Shown here piece after piece: positions 8,896-18,040 of a stretch of DNA of 64,000 nt. The notes below the pieces were generated by a model that was given only the letters and a program-made list of their open reading frames with translations, ran no database searches and was not told the origin of the DNA. The DNA comes from Saccharospirillum alexandrii_A (lineage in GTDB: Bacteria > Pseudomonadota > Gammaproteobacteria > Pseudomonadales > Natronospirillaceae). The first letter of the stretch is position 1. Each line of letters starts with the position of its first letter. Location: positions 434,001-498,000 of the forward strand of contig NZ_JBHZRJ010000003.1 in NCBI RefSeq assembly GCF_043641555.1, in the 5' to 3' direction. Position numbers and translations under genes: made by a program.

Positions 8896-9021
8896 AATGG
8901 AATTTCCTGTGACCTATGCGTTTTATTGTTATGGCAGACCCAGTGGATAGGTTCCGCTCTGAAAAACTGGATTCTAATGATTGACTGACATCCTAGGCTA
9001 TGTAAAAGTTTGGCGCAATAT

Positions 9022-9041
9022 ATGCGGAAGAAGATACCGCA
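9022..9041. promoter_or_regulatory. Operator-like motif ATGCG-N10-CCGCA, site 2
   Basis: ATGCG (9022-9026) and CCGCA (9037-9041) flank the 10-bp spacer GAAGAAGATA. With one more base pair on each side the arms read TATGCGG/CCGCATA (9021-9027, 9037-9043). It lies in the divergent region between the dehydrogenase-thiolase and acyl-CoA dehydrogenase operons, 40 bp before the start codon at 9081. It matches site 1 at 1609-1628 in arms and spacing. Confidence 0.5.
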
Positions 9042-9080
9042 TAGCGGAATAACAAAAATAGCGCGCGGAGACGATCAACC

Positions 9081-10232
9081 ATGATCAGAGATCAGGAAAC
9101 ACTGGACCAAATACTGGGTACGCTGCGGAAGTTTGTGCGTGAGCGCCTGATTCCGAATGAAGCCGTGCTGGCTGAAACAGATCAGGTTCCGGCTGACATC
9201 GTTCAGGAAATGAAAGACATCGGCCTGTTTGGGCTGGCCATTCCGGAAGCCTACGGTGGCCTGGGTCTGACCATGGAAGAAGAAGTCCGGGTCGCGATGG
9301 AGATCGGCCAGACATCGCCAGCCTTTCGTTCCATTTTCGGCACCAATAATGGCATTGGTGCCCAGGGCATTCTGATTGATGGCACCGATGAACAAAAAAA
9401 CTATTACGTCCCTCGAATGGCGACCGGCGAGATCATCAGTGCGTTTTGTCTGACCGAGCCCGACTCCGGTTCAGATGCGGCCAGCCTGAGAACCACGGCA
9501 ATACGCGATGGCGATCATTATGTGTTGAATGGCACCAAACGCTACATTACGAACGGCCCTGAAGCGGATCTGTTCACCGTTATGGCACGGACCGACCGGT
9601 CGAATAAAGGCGCAGGCGGCATCACGGCCTTTGTGGTCGAGGGCAATACACCGGGTTTATCCCGCGGGGCGATCGACAAAAAAATGGGGCAGAAAGGCTC
9701 TCACACCTGCGACATTATTTTTGAGGACTGCCGGGTACCGGCGGCCAACATCATCGGGCTCAAAGAAGGGCAGGGCTTTAAGACGGCGATGAAAGTGCTC
9801 GACCGTGGCCGACTGCACATTGCCGCGGTGTGTGTTGGCGTGGCGAATCGCCTGATCGACGAGTCGCTGCGGTATGCCATGGAGCGCAAGCAATTCGGTG
9901 TGCCCCTGTCCGATCAGCAACTGGTACAGGCGATGCTGGCCGACAGCAAAACCGAAACCTACGCCGCCGAGTGCATGGTACTCGATGGCGCCCGCCGCAA
10001 AGATGCGGGCGAGAATGTCTCGACGTTGGCATCCTGCAGCAAATTGTTTTGCTCGGAGATGGTCGGCCGGGTGGCAGATCGGGCTGTGCAGGTTCACGGT
10101 GGCGCCGGTTACATGGCGGAATACGCGGTCGAACGCTTCTACCGGGATGTCCGTTTGTTCCGCATCTATGAAGGCACCAGTCAGATCCAGCAATTGGTGA
10201 TTGCCAGAAACATGGTGCGGGATGCTAGCTGA
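9081..10232 (+). CDS. Acyl-CoA dehydrogenase
   Basis: This 383-aa FAD enzyme introduces the 2,3-double bond into acyl-CoA, passing electrons to ETF. Family signatures are clear: AFCLTEPDSGSDAASL at the flavin site, QVHGGAGYMAEY and the C-terminal RIYEGTSQIQQ, where Glu364 is the likely catalytic base. Length is normal. A CGGAG ribosome site lies upstream of the chosen ATG. The downstream CoA ligase overlaps it by one base (TGATG), which implies translational coupling. It probably acts on the CoA ester made by that ligase. The operator-like motif at 9022-9041 lies just upstream. Confidence 0.92.
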   Translation: MIRDQETLDQILGTLRKFVRERLIPNEAVLAETDQVPADIVQEMKDIGLFGLAIPEAYGGLGLTMEEEVRVAMEIGQTSPAFRSIFGTNNGIGAQGILIDGTDEQKNYYVPRMATGEIISAFCLTEPDSGSDAASLRTTAIRDGDHYVLNGTKRYITNGPEADLFTVMARTDRSNKGAGGITAFVVEGNTPGLSRGAIDKKMGQKGSHTCDIIFEDCRVPAANIIGLKEGQGFKTAMKVLDRGRLHIAAVCVGVANRLIDESLRYAMERKQFGVPLSDQQLVQAMLADSKTETYAAECMVLDGARRKDAGENVSTLASCSKLFCSEMVGRVADRAVQVHGGAGYMAEYAVERFYRDVRLFRIYEGTSQIQQLVIARNMVRDAS

Positions 10233-11839
10233 TGGACTGGTCGACTCCCCGTCAGGCACCGGATGAACAGATTTTTGGCCGCTGGGCCAGTGAACTGGTC
10301 GCTGAACTGCCCGATCGACTCAGCACCCGAGTTCATGACAACGCCCGGCGCATTCCCGAGCAACCCGCCCTGGTCGAAGGATCGGAGCGCTGGAATTACC
10401 GCCAGTTGTCAGCCGAGATTACAGCGGCGACCGCCTGGTTGACCGGGCAGGGCATTCGCCCGGGTGATCGGATTATGGTGGTTAGCGAAAACAGTCGGGC
10501 ATTGGTGGTGCTATTGCTGGCCGCCACCGAGCTCGATGCCAGTGTCGCCATTGTTAATCCGCGCTTGTCCGCCAACGAAGTGGATGCCATTGCCCTCGAT
10601 TGTCAGCCCAGACGCATCTACTACACCGCGAGTGTTTCCACCGAGGCCGCGGAGCATGGAATACGGCTTAAGGCGGATACCTATGTTCACGAGCGCCTGG
10701 GTGAGCTGATGATCAGCCCGGTCAACACGGTTGATACGGATCCGGTGTACCCGGAGGGTCATCGTCAATTGGCCGCGCTGATTTATACCTCCGGTACCAC
10801 CGGACGACCCAAGGGGGTCATGCTCAGTCATCGGGGCATCCTGTACATAGCGTCCATTTCCGGGGGCATGCGTCATCTGACAGAGGGGCAACGAGTCTAT
10901 GGTGTATTGCCCATGTCGCACGTGTTCGGCTTGTCGTCGGTCTGCATGGGTTCGTTATACAACGGTGCGTGCCTTTACGTGGTGCCAAAGTTCACACCGG
11001 AGGCGGTGTTCGACGCGCTTGAGCACGAATCGATTACTGTACTTCAGGGCGTTCCGGCCATGTACGCCAAAATGCTGGAACACCTGCGCACCCGTCAGCA
11101 GCCGCTGAAAAAGGACTCGCTGGTCTATCTCTCGGCGGGTGGCTCACCGCTCGATAGAGAAACAAAGCAGCGGGTGGAAGCCGTGTTCAATCTTACCTTG
11201 CACAACGGATACGGACTCACCGAGGCGAGCCCGACCATCAGTCAGACCCGGATCGATCAGCACCCACTGGATAATACCGTGGGTGCGGTATTGCCGATGC
11301 TCGAATATCGACTTCAAATTCTGGACGCCGGATCAGCATCCAACGCGTCCGCGAGTGACGACGTGCCCGGGGAGCTGTGGGTACGGGGTCCCAACGTCAT
11401 GCTGGGTTATTACCGTCAGCCAGACGCCACGGCCGCCTGTCTGACCGCCGACGGCTGGCTGAACACTGGCGACATTGCCCGGGTCGATGACCAGGGGCAG
11501 CTGTATATTGTCAGCCGCAGCAAGGAGCTCATCATCCGGTCCGGTTTTAACATTTATCCCCCGGATATCGAAGCCGTGCTAAACCGACATCCGGCGGTGA
11601 TTATGTCGGCGGTCGTCGGGCGACAAGTGACGGGAAATGAAGAAGTGGTCGCCTATGTTCAGTGCGACCCGGGTGCCATGGTAACTGAGCAGACGTTGCA
11701 GGATTTTGTGCTGGATCAACTGGCCCCCTACAAGCGCCCCGCCAGAATTCATATCATGGAGCAGTTACCGGCGACGGCGACCGGTAAAATCCTGAAAGGC
11801 CGGCTGCGAGATCTGGCCAATACCGAAGGTGATGAATGA
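10232..11839 (+). CDS. AMP-dependent acyl-CoA synthetase (acid-CoA ligase)
   Basis: This 535-aa ANL-superfamily enzyme activates a carboxylic acid with ATP and CoA. The P-loop-like motif IYTSGTTGRPKGVMLSH, the adenylate motif NGYGLTEASP, the hinge segment WLNTGDIARVDDQGQLYIV and the C-terminal catalytic lysine region ATGKILKG are all present. It is similar to medium/long-chain or aromatic acid ligases, and sequence alone does not fix the acid. Its start overlaps the acyl-CoA dehydrogenase stop by one base, and its stop overlaps the thioesterase start by four bases, so the three genes form a tight operon. It would take the acid imported by the TRAP transporter into beta-oxidation. Confidence 0.92.
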   Translation: MDWSTPRQAPDEQIFGRWASELVAELPDRLSTRVHDNARRIPEQPALVEGSERWNYRQLSAEITAATAWLTGQGIRPGDRIMVVSENSRALVVLLLAATELDASVAIVNPRLSANEVDAIALDCQPRRIYYTASVSTEAAEHGIRLKADTYVHERLGELMISPVNTVDTDPVYPEGHRQLAALIYTSGTTGRPKGVMLSHRGILYIASISGGMRHLTEGQRVYGVLPMSHVFGLSSVCMGSLYNGACLYVVPKFTPEAVFDALEHESITVLQGVPAMYAKMLEHLRTRQQPLKKDSLVYLSAGGSPLDRETKQRVEAVFNLTLHNGYGLTEASPTISQTRIDQHPLDNTVGAVLPMLEYRLQILDAGSASNASASDDVPGELWVRGPNVMLGYYRQPDATAACLTADGWLNTGDIARVDDQGQLYIVSRSKELIIRSGFNIYPPDIEAVLNRHPAVIMSAVVGRQVTGNEEVVAYVQCDPGAMVTEQTLQDFVLDQLAPYKRPARIHIMEQLPATATGKILKGRLRDLANTEGDE

Positions 11840-12237
11840 AGCAACAGCAACCCTATTCCGGTTACCAGGCGCTGATAGGCTGGGTGGTTACAGAGCGTCA
11901 ACCAGGCACCGTGACACTGGCGCTGGAACTGACCGAGCATCACCTAAACCTGAGCGATTTTGTTCATGGCGGTGTTTTGGCCTCGCTTCTGGATACGGCT
12001 ATGAGCTTTGCCGGGCTATACAGCCCCGACCCCAAGGTCGTGCGCAAAGCCGTTACCCTGTCGATGACAACAACCTTTGTCAGCCCCGCGCGTGAAGGGA
12101 CGCTGACCGCCATTGGCAGGGTGCGCGGCGGCGGTCGCAAAACCTTCATGTCCAGTGGCGAAGTGTTCGATGCCGACGGTAATCTGGTCGCGTTTGGGGA
12201 AGGGACCTTCCAGCTTCGCTCTGGCAGTGAAAGCTAG
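11836..12237 (+). CDS. PaaI-like hotdog-fold acyl-CoA thioesterase
   Basis: This 133-aa protein has the PaaI/YbgC hotdog signature FVHGGVLASLLDTAMSFAG, in which the HGG and Asp residues form the active site of the family. Such enzymes release CoA from stalled or non-metabolisable CoA esters. It overlaps the ligase stop codon by four bases (ATGA) and is the last gene of the operon, which supports a CoA-salvage role for this pathway. The next gene is convergent and ends 10 bp away. Confidence 0.88.
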   Translation: MKQQQPYSGYQALIGWVVTERQPGTVTLALELTEHHLNLSDFVHGGVLASLLDTAMSFAGLYSPDPKVVRKAVTLSMTTTFVSPAREGTLTAIGRVRGGGRKTFMSSGEVFDADGNLVAFGEGTFQLRSGSES

Positions 12238-12247
12238 ACCCCCCTCT

Positions 12248-13129
12248 TCATATCAACAGTAAACGCGGGTCAGCCAGGCTGCGCGCATAATCATTGAGAA
12301 AACGGGCGGCAACGGCACCGTTTATGACGCGATGGTCATAGCTCAGGTCCAGCGGTACCATCGGCGTTGCCACAAACGACTCGCCATTCCACACCGGTTG
12401 TTGCTGCATACGGGTAATGCCCAGAATAGCAACCTCGGGCGGGTTCACGATTGGGCTGAAACCGGTACCGCCTATTCCCCCAAGGTTGGTGATCGTCATG
12501 GAGGCACCCCCCATTTCATCAGGGCTCAGCTTTCTCGACTTTGCCCGCGTTGCCAGATCAACGATGTCTGCAGCAATCTGCCACAAGCCCTTTTTGTCAG
12601 CATCCCGAATGACCGGGACCATCAGCCCGTGCTCGGTATCCACCGCGATGCCAATATGAACGTAGTTCTTCATATGGAGGATGTCACCGTCTGCACTCAG
12701 CGACGCATTGAACGTTGGGAACTTTTTCAATGAAACGGCCAGTGCTTTTACAAAAAAAGGCAGCGTCGTCAGCTTCAGCCCTCGTGCGGTGGATTCGCTG
12801 CGATACTGAGCACGGATGCGCTCGACTTCACTGACATCCACCTCATCGTGATGAGTGACCTGGGGAATCACTGCGTTCGCAGCCGTCAGGTTCGCAGAGG
12901 CAACCCGGTCAATTTTGCTGGTTTTGTGCTCATCAACCGGTCCGAATTGACGGTGATCCACGTTCCAATAGCTGCTATAACCGTTCACAGGCTGCTCCAG
13001 TGTCTGATGGCCGCTGAGGTCATCCATGGTAAGTTGGGTTCTGCCCAGTCGGTCGGCCAGATCTTGAAGATCGATCGATAAGCGACGCGCTTGCGCTCGA
13101 ACGCTTGGTGATGCAACAACAGTGTGCAT
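12248..13129 (-). CDS. Lipoyl-less dihydrolipoamide acyltransferase (E2 catalytic protein)
   Basis: The 293-aa protein begins with a peripheral subunit-binding domain (about residues 5-40, ASPSVRAQARRLSIDL...) and continues with the 2-oxoacid dehydrogenase acyltransferase domain. The active-site motif DHRVING is intact (Asp265, His266, Gly271), and TITNLGGIGGTGFSPIVNPP is typical. No lipoyl domain precedes it, whereas ordinary E2 proteins have one to three. The missing lipoyl domains are on a separate protein at 14619-15944 whose own catalytic end is defective. I infer that the two form a split E2. It is the last gene of the leftward operon, 17 bp after the aldehyde dehydrogenase gene. Catalytic domain identity is secure; the partnership is inference. 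Confidence 0.88.
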   Translation of the reverse strand: MHTVVASPSVRAQARRLSIDLQDLADRLGRTQLTMDDLSGHQTLEQPVNGYSSYWNVDHRQFGPVDEHKTSKIDRVASANLTAANAVIPQVTHHDEVDVSEVERIRAQYRSESTARGLKLTTLPFFVKALAVSLKKFPTFNASLSADGDILHMKNYVHIGIAVDTEHGLMVPVIRDADKKGLWQIAADIVDLATRAKSRKLSPDEMGGASMTITNLGGIGGTGFSPIVNPPEVAILGITRMQQQPVWNGESFVATPMVPLDLSYDHRVINGAVAARFLNDYARSLADPRLLLI

Positions 13130-13146
13130 ACGATAATCCTCTCTTT

Positions 13147-14604
13147 TTACCAGGTTGCCGAGATGTACTGGGTTTCCATGAATTCCAGCATGCCTTCATG
13201 ACCGCCCTCGCGACCGAGGCCGGATTGCTTGCTGCCACCAAACGGAGCGGCCGGGTCACTGACAAGACCACGGTTAAGGCCGACCATGCCGTAGTCCAGC
13301 CGTTCGCATACTTGCATGGCACGCTTCATGTTCTCGGAAAAAACATAGGCCACAAGGCCATACTCGGTATCGTTTGCCCGGCGAATCACGTCGTCCTGAT
13401 CTTCGAAGGTTTGAATGGCAACGACCGGCCCAAATATTTCATCGTGCACACAGTCGGCGTTTTCCGGCACATTGGAGAGCACCGTCGGCGGGAAGAAAAA
13501 GCCTTTGCCTGGTAGCCGCTGCCCGCCACATTCCACTTTGGCGCCTTTCGCGACCGCATCGTTGACAAAGCCCACCACCTTCTCAAGTGTACTCAGGTTA
13601 ACCAGTGCACCGACGTCAACATCAGGGTCTGCACCATTACCGATTTTTAAGGCAGACATTTTTTGCGTTATGCGTTTGGTGAATTCATCAACGACATCTT
13701 TATGCACGTAAACCCGATTGGCGGCGGTGCAGGCTTCACCCAGGTTGCGCATCTTGGCGAGCATCACGCCTTCAATGGCGGTGTCCATGTCTGCGTCTTC
13801 AAACACAATAACCGGAGCATTGCCGCCAAGCTCCATTGCGGGTGTGAGTACCTGATCCGCTGCTGATTTGAGCAGCTTGCGCCCAACCGCTGTTGAACCT
13901 GTGAAAGACACAACACGAACGCGAGGGTCGTGCATCATATGATCGACAACCTCGGCTGGCTTACTGGTGGGCAAGACGTTTACCAGACCCGCCGGTACGC
14001 CCGCCTCTTCAAGCAGTGGCATCAGTGCCAGCATGGTCAGCGGTGTTTCAGCGGCGGGTTTGATAATGACACCGCAACCGGCGGCCAGCGCAGGCGCAAT
14101 TTTCCGGGTGCCCATCGCGGCCGGGTAATTCCAGGGGGTTACCAGTACAGCTAAACCGGCGGGCTTGTGTTGCACGATGATTCTTGCGCCGGAAGCCGGT
14201 GCATGGGTGATCAGGCCGTCTGCCCGAACGGCTTCTTCCGCGAACCAGCGAAAGAATTCGGCGGCGTAACGAATTTCGCCCATGGCATCGGTTTTACCTT
14301 TGCCGTTTTCCAGTGTGATCAGATAGGCGAACTCTTCGAGCCGAGCCTGAATCAATTCCCAGGCTTTTCGAAGCACTTCAGAGCGTTCGCGCGGTGTTCT
14401 TGCTGCCCACTCAACCATGGCTTTTTCAGCGGCGTCAAGGGCAGCATCGGCGTCAGCAATTTCTGCTGATGCGACGGATGCCAGCGCTTCTTCCGTCGCC
14501 GGATTAAATACGCCAAAGCGGCCGTTTTCAGACGCTGGAACAAACTGACCATTGATATAAAGGTCGGTTGGAACCGTGTTGATGAAATCGTTATGTTGTG
14601 ACAT
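13147..14604 (-). CDS. NAD(P)-dependent aldehyde dehydrogenase (GabD-like)
   Basis: This 485-aa enzyme oxidises an aldehyde to an acid. Catalytic residues visible are Asn159 in VTPWNYP, Glu258 in MELGGNAP and Cys292 in NLGEACTAANR. The overall form is closest to succinate-semialdehyde and glutarate-semialdehyde dehydrogenases, but the cysteine context (GEACTAANR rather than GQTCVCANR) differs, so a different small aldehyde is possible. It sits inside the operon between the two halves of the split E2, which suggests that its substrate arises from, or feeds, the E1/E2 reaction, for example the aldehyde left after cleavage of a hydroxyketone. That role is inferred. Confidence 0.9.
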   Translation of the reverse strand: MSQHNDFINTVPTDLYINGQFVPASENGRFGVFNPATEEALASVASAEIADADAALDAAEKAMVEWAARTPRERSEVLRKAWELIQARLEEFAYLITLENGKGKTDAMGEIRYAAEFFRWFAEEAVRADGLITHAPASGARIIVQHKPAGLAVLVTPWNYPAAMGTRKIAPALAAGCGVIIKPAAETPLTMLALMPLLEEAGVPAGLVNVLPTSKPAEVVDHMMHDPRVRVVSFTGSTAVGRKLLKSAADQVLTPAMELGGNAPVIVFEDADMDTAIEGVMLAKMRNLGEACTAANRVYVHKDVVDEFTKRITQKMSALKIGNGADPDVDVGALVNLSTLEKVVGFVNDAVAKGAKVECGGQRLPGKGFFFPPTVLSNVPENADCVHDEIFGPVVAIQTFEDQDDVIRRANDTEYGLVAYVFSENMKRAMQVCERLDYGMVGLNRGLVSDPAAPFGGSKQSGLGREGGHEGMLEFMETQYISATW

Positions 14605-14618
14605 ACCAATACCTTTCT

Positions 14619-15944
14619 TTAGAAGAGGTGCCGAAGTGGATCTGCCATGCGTCCGGCAAAGTTATCGAGTACGACGGCTGCATCTTTCCCGGCGAGCAGG
14701 GCGTCGGTGCAGGTCAGTGTCAGCATCAGTTCGTTGCCGGAGCCCACGATAGTAATGACGGGCGCCGACTCGGGCGGAAGCTCAGCTGAGCAAATAAAGG
14801 TTCCTCGCAGATCATGAATGATGACATCCGGTTCGCCTTCCGTTGCTACGGTTTCCGACAATCTCTGACGGGCAGAGTAGGTTTCACTGGAACCACGCCG
14901 GTCAATGCGCACGGTCGCCTGATCGGCCAGGCTGGCGCCGGCAAAAGCAGCAATGACACTCGCCTCACTGGCAGCCTCGATGTTCTCGGTTGCCCAGTCG
15001 AGAAAGGCATCCAGCTCAACCGGTGATACGCGTGCGGACAATCGGGTTATTGCGGCGCCGGGGGCAGCGAACTCAGACCGTTTTCCTGCCACTTCATGGG
15101 CTTGCCTGAGCGCTTCAAAGTCACTGGCATGGAAAGGTTGCGGGTGGCCTGTAGCGGCCAGATGGGCAAGATCATAGCCCGCCTGGTGGGCGAGGCGCTT
15201 CAGTTTGGGTGAGGCGAGTATCTTCCCTTCCGGTGCCGGTGCTCGACGCTTGCTGACTTCCGGTTGTTTTGGGACAGCCGGTTCAGCAACAGTCGTTGCC
15301 GATGCTTTTGCCGATGCTTCTACCGGTGGGCGTTCGGCGCTGGCAGCGGGCACGGCCGACGACGAATACGCTCTGTCGACGGGGTCTGATACCGAGTGTT
15401 CACTCATGATGGCGATCGTTTCACCCGTGGGTACGTCGTCGCCTGCGGCGGCCAGCCGTGCCGCGAGATAGCCATCAACGCCAGCCGGTACCTCTACCAC
15501 ACTCTTGTCCGTTTCCACTTCGAACAGAATGTCATCCTGTTTGACGGCGTCACCGGGTTCCTTGTTCCACCCGACCAATACGCCTGAGTCCTGAGACATA
15601 CCCAGCACGGGCATAATGATCGCTTTGCCGGTAGGCAGTGAGTCAGGCTTTTGGGCTGCTTCTACAGGTTCTTTGTCAGCTGTCTCGCCCGGCGCCGGAG
15701 CGTCGGCCGTATCACTGATGATGGCAATGACCTGGCCTACCGGTATCTCATCCCCATCACGAGCGCTGACGCCTACCAGAAAACCACTGGCAGGGGCTTC
15801 AACTTCCATGGTGGATTTGTCGGTTTCCACTTCGAACAGGGTTTCGCCCTGAGTAACGGCCTCACCCTCCGACTTGTGCCAGGCGAGCAGCGTCCCCGTA
15901 TCCTGCGCCATGCCCAACGCAGGCATGATGATGTCATGCCGCAT
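14619..15944 (-). CDS. Two-lipoyl E2-like protein with inactive acyltransferase end
   Basis: Two lipoyl domains are clear at about residues 4-78 and 108-181, each with the lipoylation motif ETDKS (Lys43 and Lys147). A linker rich in Ala/Pro/Ser follows, then a subunit-binding domain at about 242-276 (LASPKLKRLAHQAGYDL). The C-terminal ~150 residues line up with the end of an E2 catalytic domain but are shorter. The DHRxxxG motif is replaced by CTDALLAGKDAA near residues 412-422, so both catalytic His and Asp are lost. I infer a swinging-arm carrier and scaffold rather than an acyltransferase. Its start overlaps the E1 beta stop by 11 bases. The active catalytic domain is encoded at 12248-13129. 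Confidence 0.85.
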   Translation of the reverse strand: MRHDIIMPALGMAQDTGTLLAWHKSEGEAVTQGETLFEVETDKSTMEVEAPASGFLVGVSARDGDEIPVGQVIAIISDTADAPAPGETADKEPVEAAQKPDSLPTGKAIIMPVLGMSQDSGVLVGWNKEPGDAVKQDDILFEVETDKSVVEVPAGVDGYLAARLAAAGDDVPTGETIAIMSEHSVSDPVDRAYSSSAVPAASAERPPVEASAKASATTVAEPAVPKQPEVSKRRAPAPEGKILASPKLKRLAHQAGYDLAHLAATGHPQPFHASDFEALRQAHEVAGKRSEFAAPGAAITRLSARVSPVELDAFLDWATENIEAASEASVIAAFAGASLADQATVRIDRRGSSETYSARQRLSETVATEGEPDVIIHDLRGTFICSAELPPESAPVITIVGSGNELMLTLTCTDALLAGKDAAVVLDNFAGRMADPLRHLF

Positions 15945-16929
15945 TGATCAACTCCCCGCTTACCAGTTTTTTGGCCTGTTCAAACACCCGCTCCGGGGTG
16001 GGAACTGTGATGTCTTCGAGTGCCGGTGAGAAAGGAATGGGTACGTCCATCGCGCCGATACGGGTGGTCGGGGCATCCAAATAGTAAAACGCCTTTTCAT
16101 TGATCCGGCTGGCAATTTCCGAAGTCACACCAAAGCTCTGATGACCTTCATCGACCACGATGACCCGGCCCGTTTTTTTGGCCGATGCAACCAGGGTCTT
16201 TTCATCCAGCGGGACAATGGTGCGCGGGTCGATGACCTCGGCACTGATGCCCTCAGCCTGCAGCATCTCCGCGGCTTTCTCACAAACCTGGACCATAGAG
16301 GAGGTGCCGATAAGTGTGATGTCGGTGCCTTCGCGTTTTATACAGGCTTCACCAAAGGGGATGCTGTATTCTTCTTCCGGTACTTCGGCGGAGTCCTGAT
16401 ACATCAGCTTGTCTTCGAAAATAACCACCGGGTTATTGTCGCGAATCGCGGTCTTAAGCAGGCCTTTTGCTTCATAGGCAGACGATGGCATCGCCACCTT
16501 CAAACCCGGTATATGGGCAACAATGGCATGCAGTGACTGCGAGTGTTGCGCTGCCGAGCGCCGCGTCGCCCCCATATTGGTGCGCAGCACCAGGGGTACA
16601 TTGAGTTTGCCGCCGGACATATAATGGGTTTTGGCCGCCTGGTTACACAACTGGTCCATGATCAGAAAGATGAAGTCGCCGAACATCAAATCGACAACGG
16701 GGCGCAGCCCTGTCATGGCGGCACCCACACCAATACCCATAAAGCCGGGTTCGGAAATGGGCGTATCGATGACGCGTTCGGTACCAAACTCTTCCACCAG
16801 GCCTGATAAAACCTTGAAGGGTGTACCGGCTTCTGCCACGTCTTCGCCGAGAATGATGACCGTTTCGTCGTGGCGCATCTCTTCAGCCAGTGCTTCGTTG
16901 ACGGCCTTTGATAACGTAATTTTCCGCAT
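15934..16929 (-). CDS. 2-oxoacid/acetoin dehydrogenase-type E1 beta subunit
   Basis: The 331-aa protein is a transketolase-like pyrimidine-binding plus C-terminal domain protein of the PdhB/AcoB family. Signatures include ILGEDVAEAGTPFKV, VIDTPISEPGFMGIGVGAAM and the C-terminal VDEGHQSFGVTSEIASRI. With E1 alpha it forms the thiamine-diphosphate-dependent heterotetramer that decarboxylates a 2-oxoacid, or cleaves an acyloin such as acetoin, and transfers the acyl group to lipoyl arms. A GAGGAG ribosome site lies close upstream, and the gap to E1 alpha is 10 bp. Substrate class (pyruvate, branched-chain oxoacid or acetoin) cannot be read securely from the sequence. Confidence 0.9.
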   Translation of the reverse strand: MRKITLSKAVNEALAEEMRHDETVIILGEDVAEAGTPFKVLSGLVEEFGTERVIDTPISEPGFMGIGVGAAMTGLRPVVDLMFGDFIFLIMDQLCNQAAKTHYMSGGKLNVPLVLRTNMGATRRSAAQHSQSLHAIVAHIPGLKVAMPSSAYEAKGLLKTAIRDNNPVVIFEDKLMYQDSAEVPEEEYSIPFGEACIKREGTDITLIGTSSMVQVCEKAAEMLQAEGISAEVIDPRTIVPLDEKTLVASAKKTGRVIVVDEGHQSFGVTSEIASRINEKAFYYLDAPTTRIGAMDVPIPFSPALEDITVPTPERVFEQAKKLVSGELINAA

Positions 16930-16939
16930 ACTGTTCTCC

Positions 16940-17941
16940 TCAGGCTAAGACATGCTCAATATCGGTGTAGACATGCATGTCCACCTCCGAGACATCCGGG
17001 TAGGGGGCATCCAGCGCGTAGGCGACAGCCGTTTCCGCGTCTTCGGTGACTTCCTTACTGAGCTCGTCCAATTCGGCTTCCGTGGCGTACTTGTTCTCGA
17101 TCAGCCAGGCGCGCATACGGATGATAGGATCCCGGTTATCCCGCCAGTCCTGTTCTTCTGACTTGGCGCGGTAATACTCACGGTTAATATCGCCTACATG
17201 ATGTCCATGGTATCGGTAGGTCATCAGTTCCAGGAAGAAAGGTCCTTCACCTTTGCGAGCGCGCTCGACTAATTTGCGCGACAACTCGTTTACAGCGATG
17301 ACGTCCTGCCCGTCTACCTGGTGCGACTCGATACCAAATGCTTCAGCCCGTGCCGTAATGGAACCGGCTGCAATTTCTTCCGTCTTGGTGTACTCGGAAT
17401 AGCCGTTATTCTCACAGGCGTAAATAACCGGGAGTTTCCACAGTGCGGCCATGTTCATCACTTCGTACATCAACCCCTGAGCGGTAGCGCCATCACCAAA
17501 GAAACAGACGGCTACATCACCGGTCTTTTTCAGTTTGGAGGTGAGTGCAGCACCGGTTGCAATGCCCAGAGAGCCCCCGACGATTGCATTGGCACCCAGG
17601 TTGCCATTTGACTGATCGGCAATGTGCATGGAACCGCCCTTGCCACGGCAGTAGCCTTCTTCCTTCCCAAGCAATTCACAGAACATGGCTTTGAAGTCTG
17701 CGCCTTTGGCGACACAATGCCCGTGACCTCTGTGGGTGGAAGTGATCTTGTCGGTAGGCAATAAGGCTTCGCAAATGCCAACGGCGACTGCCTCTTCCCC
17801 GGAATACATATGCGTCAGACCAGGCATCTTGGCTGACAGGTAGAGCTGATTCGCATTGTTCTCAAAGGTACGGATGCGAACCATCTGACGAAACATTCTT
17901 AACGCATCGTCCGCACTCACTTTCTTCTTGGCGTTACTCAT
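16940..17941 (-). CDS. 2-oxoacid/acetoin dehydrogenase-type E1 alpha subunit
   Basis: This is the thiamine-diphosphate-binding subunit, 333 aa from the chosen ATG at 17941. The frame stays open for another 50 codons, but those would run through an intergenic hairpin, and AGAGG lies 8 bases before the inner ATG. The ThDP motif starts at GDG (residues 149-151) and ends at NN (178-179). The loop with YRYHGHHVGD matches the regulatory loop of the family. The form is close to acetoin dehydrogenase alpha (AcoA) and to bacterial heterotetrameric pyruvate dehydrogenase E1 alpha. It is followed by E1 beta after 10 bp. No dihydrolipoamide dehydrogenase (E3) occurs in the cluster, so the complex must borrow E3 from elsewhere. 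Confidence 0.9.
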   Translation of the reverse strand: MSNAKKKVSADDALRMFRQMVRIRTFENNANQLYLSAKMPGLTHMYSGEEAVAVGICEALLPTDKITSTHRGHGHCVAKGADFKAMFCELLGKEEGYCRGKGGSMHIADQSNGNLGANAIVGGSLGIATGAALTSKLKKTGDVAVCFFGDGATAQGLMYEVMNMAALWKLPVIYACENNGYSEYTKTEEIAAGSITARAEAFGIESHQVDGQDVIAVNELSRKLVERARKGEGPFFLELMTYRYHGHHVGDINREYYRAKSEEQDWRDNRDPIIRMRAWLIENKYATEAELDELSKEVTEDAETAVAYALDAPYPDVSEVDMHVYTDIEHVLA

Positions 17942-18040
17942 TGCAAACCTCTGTAGTTGACCTGGCAGCCCGTTGATATTAGGCGTCGTCGTGCCAGGCA
18001 TGGCGAAAAATGAGGGCAAGTGTTCAAAAAACCGTCGGCC

